From Haliscomenobacter sp033763495 (GTDB lineage: Bacteria > Bacteroidota > Bacteroidia > Chitinophagales > Saprospiraceae), in the NCBI RefSeq assembly GCF_033763495.1, contig NZ_JANRKL010000035.1, positions 186,001-250,000 of the forward strand: DNA of 64,000 nt, read 5' to 3'. Position 1 is the first letter of the stretch, and every line of letters starts with the position of its first letter. A model generated the notes under the pieces. The model saw nothing but the letters and a program-made list of their open reading frames with translations. It was not told the origin of the DNA and did no database searches. The translations under genes and the position numbers were made by a program. Shown here in pieces: positions 33,950 to 42,483 of this stretch.

Positions 33950-34807
33950 ATGAGACACATCCATGAATTGCTTTCTTTGTTGGAATTGGAACAGTTAGAT
34001 GAGGATCTTTTCCGAGGCACCAGTAAAAGTGTAGGGAGCAGCACCGTTTTTGGGGGGCAGGTTTTGGCCCAATCCCTCTATGCTGCAATGAAAACTGTCC
34101 CTGCCGACCGTGAGGTACATTCCCTTCATTCCTATTTTATTCTTCCTGGTGACCTGGAAATTCCAATCGTTTTTCAAGTTGAACGGATACGTGATGGTGG
34201 AAGTTTTACCACTCGGCGGGTTAAAGCCATCCAAAAAGGTGAACCCATTTTTTTTATGTCTGCTTCGTTTCAGTTGTCACAAGAAGGTTTTGATCACCAA
34301 ATATCGATGCCAAATGTCTCGCCTCCCGATTGGTTGGTGAGCTGGGAAGATCTGGCTCAAAAATTTGGTGAAATGCTTCCTGAAAACATCCGAAACTTTT
34401 TGAATCTGGATCGCCCAATAGAGTTCCGGCCAGTGGAGTTGGTCAATCCAGCCTTACCTACCAAAAGTCAACCTTTTCGGCACATCTGGATGAAAGCAAA
34501 GGGTGAAATGCCCAAGGATCCACAAACCCATCAATGTGTGTTGGCCTACACTTCAGATTACAATTTGCTCACCACCGCATTGTTGCCCCATGGCAGTGAA
34601 GCCTCCTTTGGAAACGTAAAGATTGCCAGTTTAGACCATGCCATGTGGTTCCATCGCCCCTTCCAGATGGATGAATGGTTGTTATACGCAATTGATAGCC
34701 CAAGTGCATCCAATGCCCGTGGATTTACTCGTGGAAATATCTTTACCCAGGATGGGCTTTTGGTTGCTTCGGTTGTGCAAGAAGGATTGATCCGACCCAA
34801 AAAATAA
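33950..34807 (+). CDS. tesB: Acyl-CoA thioesterase II
   Basis: A 285-residue double-hotdog thioesterase that hydrolyses medium- or long-chain acyl-CoA. The N-terminal hotdog contains FGGQVLAQSLYAAMKTV and LHSYFILPGDLEIPI; the C-terminal hotdog contains CVLAYTSDYNLLTTALLPHG and LDHAMWFHRPFQMDEWLLY, then ARGFTRGNIFTQDGLLVASVVQEGLIR. The Asp, Thr/Ser and Gln expected for the TesB active site lie in these last two segments. Length is typical. It is followed by an inverted-repeat element before the GH130-like gene. Confidence 0.93.
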   Translation: MRHIHELLSLLELEQLDEDLFRGTSKSVGSSTVFGGQVLAQSLYAAMKTVPADREVHSLHSYFILPGDLEIPIVFQVERIRDGGSFTTRRVKAIQKGEPIFFMSASFQLSQEGFDHQISMPNVSPPDWLVSWEDLAQKFGEMLPENIRNFLNLDRPIEFRPVELVNPALPTKSQPFRHIWMKAKGEMPKDPQTHQCVLAYTSDYNLLTTALLPHGSEASFGNVKIASLDHAMWFHRPFQMDEWLLYAIDSPSASNARGFTRGNIFTQDGLLVASVVQEGLIRPKK

Positions 34808-34825
34808 TTATTTTGCGGCCTCAAT

Positions 34826-34944
34826 AGTGGGGCAAAAATAAATGTTCATGTTTCTTGAGCCAAAGGATTAGGTAAGACACTTAAAATGAAATATTTACTT
34901 ATCTAATCCTTTGGCAAAATGAACATTTTATTTTTTACCCCACT
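34826..34944. repeat. 119-bp inverted-repeat element with arms of about 48 bp
   Basis: Left arm 34826-34876 and right arm 34898-34944 pair over most of their length, with a few mismatches and two small gaps. Shared blocks: AGTGGGG, AAATGTTCAT and GCCAAAGGATTAG. The central loop is about 21 nt. It fills the space between tesB and the GH130-like gene, both on the plus strand. Confidence 0.8.
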
Positions 34945-34968
34945 CTTAATAATAACCATATTAGCCTC

Positions 34969-36141
34969 ATGCAAACGATCTACGAGACCAGACTTTTCCA
35001 ACTCGCATCTGAGTACGAACACATGATGCGCCGCTCTAACGATTACAAAGGGCTGAGTAATGGCATTTTAGATCGTTATGCCCATCCCGTGCTTACCACA
35101 GGGCATCTACCACTCACCTGGCAATACGACCTCAACCCGGAAACCAACCCAAATTTGATGTTGCGTCAGGGGGTACTATCCATTGCCAACGCTGGGGCGG
35201 TAGCGGTGGGTGATAAAATCGCCCTGATGACGCGTTTACAAAGTTTTGATGGTCAATTCTTTTTTGCTTTGGCGGAGAGCAACACTGGGGTAGATCACTT
35301 TCGGTTCCGCACCCACCCAACCGTGATCCCAATCATGACTACGGTGCGTACCAGCATTTTCAATTTGCGGCTTACTCCACATGAAGATGGTTGGATCTAC
35401 GCTTTGTACAACCTGCGTCAAAAGGATCAAAACAGTGCTGCAGCGACCTATCATCACGCAGTTGCCCGAACCAAGGATTTACAAAACTGGGAAAGTTTAC
35501 CGGATTTGGTTTTTGATGCGCCAGCACAACGTTTGTGCCTTTTACACCCGGCAATGGTGGATGGCAAATACATGGTGTACAGCCAACAAATTGATCAATT
35601 GCAAAGTGGGATGGGAAGAAGGCCCATAACCATCAACAGTTTTGAGGATTGGGCACATGCCACCTGTAGCGAAGAAAGTACCATTAAGGGGGTGGCTTTT
35701 CCGGAAATAGAAACCCCGGCTTATGTTTTGGGCCCTTGCCCCATCAAAACAGAACTCGGCTGGATCCATCTGTGCTCAGGCCTGCGGCGGAGCTCCTATG
35801 GGTGGCGGCATATTTTACAAGTCTTTTTAACCGATTTAGACGATCCGGCTAAAATAATCGCACAACCTGGCGGCCATTTTTTAGAATTAAACGAAAAAGA
35901 CAAGTCAAGTCCCGCTTTGCGAATGTTGCATTCCAATGGGTGGGCGATGTTTAAAAACAAGATTTATTTGTACTACACCAATCTGGACAACCGGGTCAAG
36001 GTAGTCAGTACTCCTTTAGATCGGCTGATAGATTACGTAGTCAATACTCCTCAGAATCAAATAGATGCTTCAGCGGGTTTGAAAATGCGTCTTGAAATGA
36101 TTGATCAGAATCAGGCTTTTATGAATAAGTTTCATTTATAA
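34969..36141 (+). CDS. GH130 homologue lacking the catalytic Asp
   Basis: A 390-residue homologue of GH130 subfamily 1 (4-O-beta-mannosylglucose phosphorylase type). Conserved features: NGILDRYAHPVLTTGHLPLTW, DLNPETNPNLMLRQG, LRLTPHEDGWIYALY, GPCPIKTELGWIHL, FLTDLDDPAKIIAQPGGHF and YYTNLDNRVKVVSTPLDRL. The catalytic Asp expected in YDxRLTxHEDG (Asp131 in the Bacteroides fragilis enzyme) is Asn132 here (AAT at 35362-35364), and the Arg of the usual YTRP phosphate site reads Gln (YSQQ). So phosphorolysis is doubtful; the protein may bind sugar without catalysis or use another mechanism. No signal peptide, hence cytoplasmic. Catalytic residue assignment relies on recalled family knowledge. Confidence 0.82.
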   Translation: MQTIYETRLFQLASEYEHMMRRSNDYKGLSNGILDRYAHPVLTTGHLPLTWQYDLNPETNPNLMLRQGVLSIANAGAVAVGDKIALMTRLQSFDGQFFFALAESNTGVDHFRFRTHPTVIPIMTTVRTSIFNLRLTPHEDGWIYALYNLRQKDQNSAAATYHHAVARTKDLQNWESLPDLVFDAPAQRLCLLHPAMVDGKYMVYSQQIDQLQSGMGRRPITINSFEDWAHATCSEESTIKGVAFPEIETPAYVLGPCPIKTELGWIHLCSGLRRSSYGWRHILQVFLTDLDDPAKIIAQPGGHFLELNEKDKSSPALRMLHSNGWAMFKNKIYLYYTNLDNRVKVVSTPLDRLIDYVVNTPQNQIDASAGLKMRLEMIDQNQAFMNKFHL

Positions 36142-36145
36142 ATCC

Positions 36146-36170
36146 GGACCACAAATTTGTCCTTTTTTTT
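36146..36170 (+). terminator. Terminator of the GH130-like gene
   Basis: Short hairpin GGAC (36146-36149)/GTCC (36159-36162) followed by eight T residues, directly after the stop codon. The remaining gap to 36439 shows no clear promoter or gene. Confidence 0.5.
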
Positions 36171-36439
36171 CGAAATTAATCCTTCTTTCAAACTACACCA
36201 TTTGGGCAAATGCTAATTTTTTGTCCAAAAATATGGTATTTTCAAACTTCTATGCTATTTTAGCCCGAAGAAACTATAAGAAACAAAACGCATTTCAGGG
36301 TTAGAATTACGTTATTGAGCGACTTTTGAACACCATTTGTCTTCCTTTCCATTTCTGCAACGATTCCATTGTCAACACTGGTAACTATGGGAAAACGTCC
36401 AATGTGGTAACTGTTTTTTTCTAAATAAATGTCCAAATT

Positions 36440-39196
36440 ATGCAAAAACGAGTACGTTTTTTTTCAGTAGTGTTTACACTGCTGCTCACTAGTAGTGCTT
36501 TGCTGGCACAAGCTACTTTAAAAGGTTCGGTAAAAGACGAAAATGGTGAAGCACTGATTGCTGCATCAGTCAGCGTAGCCGGCACCACCACTGGAGCCAT
36601 TACCAAATTGGATGGCACTTATGAATTGCCCTTGCCATCCGGAACCCACACCATCAATGTTTCTTACACTGGTTACGAAGCGGTCGCCCAAGTAGTAACA
36701 ATTGGCAATCAAGATGTAGTACTGGATTTTATCCTCAAATCATCGGTGACCAACCTTAACGAAGTAGTCATCAGTGTAGGTAGCCGCAACACGCTACGGA
36801 CTTCCACTGACACACCACTGCCGATTGACATCCTGGGGGCAAAAGATTTGGTTGCGAGCGGCCAGACGACTTTTGATAAGGCTTTGACCTATCGGGTTCC
36901 CTCCTTCAATAGTGTCCAAACGCCAGTCAACGACGCCACTTCTTTACTCGACCCTTATGAAATCCGCAACATGGGGCCAAGCCGTACTTTGATTCTGATC
37001 AACGGGAAACGGAAAAACATGAGTTCCCTGCTGTACACCCAGACCTCGCCTGGTCGGGGGGAAACCGGGGCGGACATTTCTGCCATTCCGCAAGATGCGA
37101 TTGAAAGGGTTGAAATCCTGCGCGATGGAGCTTCTGCACAGTATGGTTCGGATGCTATTGCCGGGGTAATGAACATCATTTTGAAGAAAGATGTCGACAA
37201 AGGTGGCGTTACCCTTCGCACGGGGATGACCAGCGAGGGCGACGGTGAGATGTTTGGGGTTTCGGTTAACAACGGAGCTCGCCTGGGGGCCAGAGGTTTC
37301 CTCAATTACACCCTCGATCTTTCCAAGATTGGATTGGCCAATCGCCCTGGTACAGTAGATGCTGAAGGCGAGGCTGCCGATTTTGGTGCCGATATCGCTA
37401 CGGTACGCAGCTTTTTGAACGAGTTTCCAGATGCAGGAAACATCAATGGATCACCTGCAACCACGGCGATGAAGTTTTCGGTTAATACTGGAGGTAAAGT
37501 CAGTGAGAACAGTGAGGTGTATGGGAATGCTGCCTACATTTACAAAAAAGTCAACAGCTTTGCCAACTACCGTACTCCATACTGGCGTACATTGTCTTCT
37601 TTCCCATACTTGACTGATTTCTTTGGCGTAACTGGTGCCAATGGCCAGAAAAGATACGTTGGTTATGTCCCTACTTTTGATGGCGACCTCATCGATTATC
37701 ATGCTACTGCTGGTTTCAAATCAAGCAGAAACGGCTGGAATACTGATCTTAGTTTTACCATCGGTGGCAACCAGCAAACCTACACGGTGACCAATTCACA
37801 CAACCGTAATGACACCAAAAATCCTGATGGGACCAACAAATACCGCGAAAACAGCCCGATCATTTTTGATCCAGGAGGAACTCGCTTTACCCATGCGGTA
37901 GGAAACATTGATGTTAGCAGACGTGTTTCAAGTATCTTTAGCTTTGCATTCGGCTCTGAGTTCCGTAGCGAGGATTTTACTGTAATTGAAGGCGATGAAG
38001 CTTCTTACGAAGACGGTGGCGCTGACTCCTTTGCGGGCAATGACCCACGAAATTCAGGCACTTTCAACCGCTACAACGTTGGTGCTTATGCTGATTTCGC
38101 TTTTGATTTTACTGAAAATTTCTTGATCAACGCTACTGCACGTTTGGAGAATTACAGTGATTTTGGGGACGCTTTCGTTTGGAAAATCAGTTCACGGTAC
38201 AAATTGGCCGATGACAACGTTGTACTCCGGGGATCGATCTCTACGGGCTTTAAAGCGCCAACCCTACACCAAATTTATACCCAAAAAGCGCAGTACAGCT
38301 TTGTACCTGGCCAGGGTATCCAAGTAGGTGGTTTGGTGAGCAACGTTTCCCGTGAAGCACGTTTGTTGGGAGTTCCAAGTCTTAATCCAGAAAAATCCAC
38401 TAACTTCACTTTAGGGATAGGACTTAAACCAGCTCCTAACTTCAACATCACGATTGACTACTTCAACATCGACCTGACTGATCGGATCATTTTAAGTACT
38501 GAAATCAAATCTACTGGTGGCACCACCCCCTTGGACAAGATTTTGGCAGACAATAACCTTTCAGACCTCAGTTTCTTTGTCAATGCACTGGATACCAGAA
38601 CTTCTGGTCTTGACTTTGTAGCCAATTACCGTGCGATCAAATTTGGTGCAGGAAAACTGGGTGTCAGCCTGGCTGGCAACGTCATGCTGCAAAATGAACG
38701 GGTGGGGGCAGTAAAAAACCCAGCTTTGATCGCAGGCGCAAGACAATCGGTTGCAAATGCGACTCAGGAAGCCTTGTTTTTCACCTCTCGTCCTAAGTTT
38801 AAAACCATCCTGGGTATCGACTATGAAGTTGGTCGTTTCATCTTCACACTTGGCAATACACTATTTGGCCCAACCAAGTTCAAGCAACAAGGTTTGGATG
38901 ATAATCTGTATACCGAGTTTAAAACCAAGCTGGTTACCGATTTAGCGATTACTTTCCAAACGAGCAAGAATTCGACGATTGCTTTGAATATAAATAACTT
39001 GTTTAATGTGTTGCCAGAATGGGAGTTTAAAGCTGAAAACGCAGCAGGTGAAACCCTGCTGAAAGATGCTGCGGCGTTGAAAGTCAATTCCAACCTGATT
39101 ACCTTCAACCAGCGGTATTCAATTACCACTTATGATGGTTCCCACTTCAGCCAGTTGGGAACGATCTTTAATTTGTCTTATAACTTCCGCTTCTAA
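36440..39196 (+). CDS. TonB-dependent receptor (CarboxypepD_reg type)
   Basis: A 918-residue outer-membrane receptor. Signal peptide 1-23; CarboxypepD_reg-like domain about 27-115 (LKGSVKDENGEALIAASVSV); plug about 125-235 with RTLILINGKRKN and ERVEILRDGASAQYGSDAIAG; then a 22-strand-type barrel to the C-terminal phenylalanine-ended strand (IFNLSYNFRF). Substrate unknown. No SusD partner is adjacent, unlike polysaccharide utilisation loci, so it may serve a siderophore, vitamin or peptide. It is followed by a terminator, so it is monocistronic. Confidence 0.92.
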   Translation: MQKRVRFFSVVFTLLLTSSALLAQATLKGSVKDENGEALIAASVSVAGTTTGAITKLDGTYELPLPSGTHTINVSYTGYEAVAQVVTIGNQDVVLDFILKSSVTNLNEVVISVGSRNTLRTSTDTPLPIDILGAKDLVASGQTTFDKALTYRVPSFNSVQTPVNDATSLLDPYEIRNMGPSRTLILINGKRKNMSSLLYTQTSPGRGETGADISAIPQDAIERVEILRDGASAQYGSDAIAGVMNIILKKDVDKGGVTLRTGMTSEGDGEMFGVSVNNGARLGARGFLNYTLDLSKIGLANRPGTVDAEGEAADFGADIATVRSFLNEFPDAGNINGSPATTAMKFSVNTGGKVSENSEVYGNAAYIYKKVNSFANYRTPYWRTLSSFPYLTDFFGVTGANGQKRYVGYVPTFDGDLIDYHATAGFKSSRNGWNTDLSFTIGGNQQTYTVTNSHNRNDTKNPDGTNKYRENSPIIFDPGGTRFTHAVGNIDVSRRVSSIFSFAFGSEFRSEDFTVIEGDEASYEDGGADSFAGNDPRNSGTFNRYNVGAYADFAFDFTENFLINATARLENYSDFGDAFVWKISSRYKLADDNVVLRGSISTGFKAPTLHQIYTQKAQYSFVPGQGIQVGGLVSNVSREARLLGVPSLNPEKSTNFTLGIGLKPAPNFNITIDYFNIDLTDRIILSTEIKSTGGTTPLDKILADNNLSDLSFFVNALDTRTSGLDFVANYRAIKFGAGKLGVSLAGNVMLQNERVGAVKNPALIAGARQSVANATQEALFFTSRPKFKTILGIDYEVGRFIFTLGNTLFGPTKFKQQGLDDNLYTEFKTKLVTDLAITFQTSKNSTIALNINNLFNVLPEWEFKAENAAGETLLKDAAALKVNSNLITFNQRYSITTYDGSHFSQLGTIFNLSYNFRF

Positions 39197-39218
39197 GGGA
39201 GAGAGTTTAGTAAAACAG

Positions 39219-39256
39219 AACCGCCACTTTCCCATTTGGAGAAGTGGCGGTTTTTG
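39219..39256 (+). terminator. Terminator of the first TonB receptor gene
   Basis: Perfect 11-bp arms AACCGCCACTT (39219-39229) and 39242-39252, followed by TTTTT. Confidence 0.85.
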
Positions 39257-39307
39257 CTTTGAACAACTTTGAAATTCAAAACAAACGATCGTTGAAACGA
39301 AAATTTG

Positions 39308-39481
39308 TTAAGCATTCTTTTTCAAAGGAGCTCTGGTCACAAAATCGATGACCTTTAGCTCATGTTCAATTTCGTAGTCTTCTGTAGTTAACGTGTCTTC
39401 AGGTTCTTTTCGAAGGCCTAAAGTGAAGCACACGAAAAACAGGACTAAGGCAAGGTAGAAAAATCCAAGATAATACAGCAT
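39308..39481 (-). CDS. Putative 57-residue single-span membrane protein
   Basis: Open frame from the ATG at 39481-39479 to TAA at 39310-39308, within an otherwise empty 911-bp gap. The first 22 residues (MLYYLGFFYLALVLFFVCF) form one strong transmembrane segment, followed by RKEPEDTLTTEDYEIEHELK, an acidic cytoplasmic-type tail. The clear membrane-then-charged pattern supports a real small protein; no family recognised. It converges on the TonB receptor. Confidence 0.45.
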   Translation of the reverse strand: MLYYLGFFYLALVLFFVCFTLGLRKEPEDTLTTEDYEIEHELKVIDFVTRAPLKKNA

Positions 39482-39886
39482 CGTGTTCTAATATTTATAG
39501 GGTGTGAATCAAAATAGTAACCACTCAAATTCAAAGCATCAAAAATGTGATGGCATTGAAAATCAGTTAAATCAGATACAACGAGGCACCTAATTTGTAA
39601 ACGCAAACAGTTTAAAATTGTTTTTTAGTGAAAGTGATTCATTGGAAGGAACAGGAAAAATTCGGAAAAATACAGTGAAAAATACCTTGGTAAGTAGGAA
39701 ATCGAATAGAGACCAACGATGAATATGGTTTTAAAATAAAATCTTTTTCAATCCTCTCTCCACAAAAATAGCATTTTTTTCTTAATGTATCAAAAACTGC
39801 ATCTTTTTTTTCAAAAAATACCTAAATATGGCCCAATCATCGTAAGAAGGGCACCTGAAACACCGCAGCGTTGCTGTAACTTGTTC

Positions 39887-39950
39887 AAAAAAAGAAAGGC
39901 TGCTCTTGGCAGCCTTCTGAACTACTAATCTAGCCCGGTAATCAGTCTTT
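39887..39950 (-). ncRNA. Candidate short RNA with its own terminator
   Basis: On the minus strand a TATCTTTG box (39957-39964) is followed 40 nt later by a hairpin (39896-39903 with 39909-39916, arms AAGGCTGC) and a T-rich tail (39897-39887). This would give a transcript of about 64 nt. No TTG lies at the -33 position, so the promoter is weak evidence. The remaining bases of the 39482-40107 gap are AT-rich with nothing else recognisable except the palindrome at 40027. Confidence 0.25.
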
Positions 39951-40026
39951 GCACTACAAAGATAGGAGTGTTTTTAGCTGATGTCTTGTACTCGTTCTGG
40001 CGTTTTTTGGAAAAAAATAAGTATGA

Positions 40027-40067
40027 AAATTAAATAATAAACTGTAATTCAGTTTATTATTTAATTT
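40027..40067. terminator. AT-rich 18-bp perfect palindrome, bidirectional terminator
   Basis: Arms 40027-40044 (AAATTAAATAATAAACTG) and 40050-40067, 5-nt loop, with A/T runs on both sides. It lies 41 nt past the stop of the secreted nuclease gene (-). Confidence 0.75.
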
Positions 40068-40107
40068 TTTTTTGATTTTTTTGATTTACGCATTAAAAAA
40101 ATATAAA

Positions 40108-41355
40108 TTATTTTTCGCGGAATTCGCTCAACTGATTTTCCTTTTCCACATAAATCACGGGCACATTCCCCAAATTATTCACCTTTCCTCGCACCACGAT
40201 GTATTTGTCCTTCCAATTGCTCAGGGGGTCATAAGAAAAATTGACCAGTTGTTCTTTGTTGATAAAAATGGTGAACAGCTCATTGGGGTATTGTTGATCC
40301 AGATTGAGCAGGATGTTGCCTTTGCGGCTCGCCCGAGCACCGACCACTTTTCCGCACACTTTGATTTCTTCGTTTCGCCCCATGTATAAGCGAGCTTGCA
40401 CAGAATTGAAATGTGCCGGAGGTAGGGTTACGGCACTCAGTGGTTCCACATCACCGGAGGCAATGGTGGTCAGGAATGTACTTTTATCGATCTGCTTTTC
40501 CAGGGTTTCCTCCAAAGTATTTTCAAGGCCGGTAAAAAAATCAATTCCGGTAATTTTTTCAATCTCGTCAATGGAAGTAGCAAAACTGGTAAGCGGATAA
40601 CCTTTTGTGTTTTGAGGCACCAAAAAAGCAATGGCTTTGCGGTTTTTGAAGTCCAGGGCGATTTTCCAATACTGCTCGGGGATGGCCACCTTGTTTTTGG
40701 CACGAGGGATGGTGGGCAAACCCGGCTTCAACACTGGCCCGGTGAACACAAACAACTGCGTAGTGCTGTTGCGAAACAGGTAAGCGCGCAACAAACTTTC
40801 CAAATCTGCCCAAATACCCCGGTTGAATTCGGCCAGTTGGGGCGACATATTGGAATAATAGTAGGATTCAGAAAGGGCTTTTTCGGACCAACGAAAATCA
40901 GCGGAAGGTGCCAGGTGCCCGCGGTCGTAACCAAAACCATCGTACACATAAGCGCTGTCGGGTTGTAAAGTTTTGATGAAATAGTCCTGTTCCACCGCTG
41001 ATCCGGTTTTGATTTTTGGGTCGGGTCGAAAATCGTTGGTGCGGCCCACTACCCCATTCACCACATCTGGAGTAATGATGTGTCCCACCCATCGGGCTTG
41101 CTCATAATCCTCAGCGTACACCAACGCCATGAGGGAATGACTCACTAGCTCCTCTCCTACCCCCAAAGTGGGCAACATGGGCTGTAAATCGGCCATTACC
41201 TTTTGCATTTTCAGGTCTTCGATAGCCAGTAGCACTTCTTTTTGCTGCAGGCGCAGGTTTTCCAGCTTAGTTTCCAGATTCTTAAGCTGTATTTCTATGT
41301 TTTGTGCTTCAAGAAAATTATAACTGAGTAAAAAAAATAGTAGTATGATTCTCAT
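40108..41355 (-). CDS. Secreted DNA/RNA non-specific endonuclease
   Basis: A 415-residue exported nuclease. The ATG at 41355 gives a signal peptide (MRIILLFFLLSYNFLEAQ); the one at 41427 does not. A short coiled-coil stretch (about 20-55) precedes the NUC domain (about 70-300) with the catalytic motif YDRGHLAPSADF and the metal-binding Asn in FNRGIWADLE. The C-terminal about 100 residues (IKVCGKVVGARASRKGNILL, DKYIVVRGKVNNLGNVPVIY) look like an OB-fold-type nucleic-acid-binding domain. It would degrade extracellular nucleic acid for phosphorus or nucleosides. Divergent from ytxJ. Confidence 0.88.
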   Translation of the reverse strand: MRIILLFFLLSYNFLEAQNIEIQLKNLETKLENLRLQQKEVLLAIEDLKMQKVMADLQPMLPTLGVGEELVSHSLMALVYAEDYEQARWVGHIITPDVVNGVVGRTNDFRPDPKIKTGSAVEQDYFIKTLQPDSAYVYDGFGYDRGHLAPSADFRWSEKALSESYYYSNMSPQLAEFNRGIWADLESLLRAYLFRNSTTQLFVFTGPVLKPGLPTIPRAKNKVAIPEQYWKIALDFKNRKAIAFLVPQNTKGYPLTSFATSIDEIEKITGIDFFTGLENTLEETLEKQIDKSTFLTTIASGDVEPLSAVTLPPAHFNSVQARLYMGRNEEIKVCGKVVGARASRKGNILLNLDQQYPNELFTIFINKEQLVNFSYDPLSNWKDKYIVVRGKVNNLGNVPVIYVEKENQLSEFREK

Positions 41356-41457
41356 GATGCTTATTTTTGCCATGAATTTCAGGATTCTGTGAAAACTTTT
41401 TGCATAATTCGACGGTTCTTTCTGCACAATAGATGCAATTAAACCATTAAAACGAGG

Positions 41458-41838
41458 ATGAGCTACTTAGAAAACTTAAAACACGCGCAACAAGGACTGA
41501 GCTTTGACGCTTGGAAAACATTGCATGACGAGCAGCAATTGGACGAGATCATTGAGACTTCTAAAGAAAAACCCGTAGTGATTTTTAAACACAGTACTAC
41601 GTGTGGAATCAGTGAAGGTGCCAAATATACCCTGATGGAAAATTGGGATTTTGAAGGGCACGAGCTAGATTTTTATTACCTGGATTTGCTCAAACACCGT
41701 CCGATCTCCAACCGCATTGCGCAAGATTTTCAGGTTACCCACCAATCTCCGCAAGTATTGTTGGTCAAAGATGGGAAAGTGGCTTTTCATACTTCACACC
41801 ATCGGATCAGTGTAGATGGGTTGCGGAAAAACCTCTGA
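41458..41838 (+). CDS. ytxJ: Bacillithiol-system redox protein YtxJ
   Basis: A 126-residue thioredoxin-fold protein. The single-Cys active site is HSTTCGISEGA, matching the YtxJ/BrxC-type HSxxC, a monothiol bacilliredoxin that reduces bacillithiol-protein mixed disulfides. LDLLKHRPISNRIAQDFQVTHQSPQVLL carries the cis-Pro region typical of the fold. This implies that the organism uses bacillithiol, as many Bacteroidota do. It is divergent from the nuclease gene; DinB, itself in the BstA/bacillithiol S-transferase fold family, lies downstream, an association that fits a bacillithiol theme but is unproven. Confidence 0.85.
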   Translation: MSYLENLKHAQQGLSFDAWKTLHDEQQLDEIIETSKEKPVVIFKHSTTCGISEGAKYTLMENWDFEGHELDFYYLDLLKHRPISNRIAQDFQVTHQSPQVLLVKDGKVAFHTSHHRISVDGLRKNL

Positions 41839-41920
41839 TATTTCGGATTTGGTATTTCGGCTGAATAGGTCACTGAGCGGAGCCGAAGTGCCACTCAACC
41901 GAAATCCCAAATCCGAAATC
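41837..41920. repeat. Inverted repeat with ATTTCGG words and GGTCACTGAGCG loop
   Basis: Left arm 41837-41863 (words ATTTCGG, ATTTGGT, ATTTCGG) and right arm 41895-41920 pair with few mismatches. The 31-nt loop holds GGTCACTGAGCGGAGCCGA, closely similar to the hairpin arm and loop at 31719-31737. The left arm overlaps the ytxJ stop codon. Confidence 0.7.
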
Positions 41921-41925
41921 AATAA

Positions 41926-42483
41926 ATGCCTATGACACCTCAAATCCTTCAACACCTCGACCGCTTGGACGCTACGCTCAATACCTTATTCGAGTGGCTG
42001 CTGCAGGAAGATCCCAGTTATTTGGATAAAAAACTGTCACCTGAACGTTGGTCTGTGTACGAGGTCATGCAACATTTGATGTTGTCAGAAGGCAATTCTC
42101 TCAAGTATTTGCGCAAAAAATCCCTGGGATTTGCGGAGCTCCAAACAGCGGGCTTTCGCGCGGGGTTTCGAGTTTGGTTGCTCGAATTGATCATGCGCTC
42201 CCCTATCAAATTTAAAGCACCAAAAGGTGCTGGCGTAGAAGTTTTTGTACCTGTAGAAAGTTTTGCTGCACTGAGTGGGCAATGGCAAAAACAACGTAAG
42301 GAATTGCGTCAGTTTCTTGGCGAATTACCATTGGAGATTTTTGCCAAAGAAGTTTATCGTCATCCACGCAGCGGAATGCTGAGCATTGAAGGGATGTTGC
42401 GTTTTTTTCAGGTACATTTTGATCGGCACAATAAACAGATAAAACGTATACTTCAAGAAATTAAGCCTTTACCAACTGCATAA
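41926..42483 (+). CDS. DinB-family protein (four-helix bundle)
   Basis: A 185-residue DinB-like protein, starting at 41926 or at the second Met two codons in. It contains the three metal-ligand His typical of the fold: His in EVMQHLMLSEGN, and His plus His in the C-terminal FFQVHFDRHNKQIKRI segment. The fold is used by thiol S-transferases (for example bacillithiol transferase) and maleylpyruvate isomerases. With YtxJ upstream, a thiol-linked detoxification role is plausible but inferred. Its 3' end overlaps the convergent DUF5690 gene by 23 bp. Confidence 0.8.
   Translation: MPMTPQILQHLDRLDATLNTLFEWLLQEDPSYLDKKLSPERWSVYEVMQHLMLSEGNSLKYLRKKSLGFAELQTAGFRAGFRVWLLELIMRSPIKFKAPKGAGVEVFVPVESFAALSGQWQKQRKELRQFLGELPLEIFAKEVYRHPRSGMLSIEGMLRFFQVHFDRHNKQIKRILQEIKPLPTA

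Noticed and set aside
36260..36445. 61-codon minus frame in the gap before the first TonB receptor
   Set aside because: No domain, no promoter, and it runs into the receptor's start.
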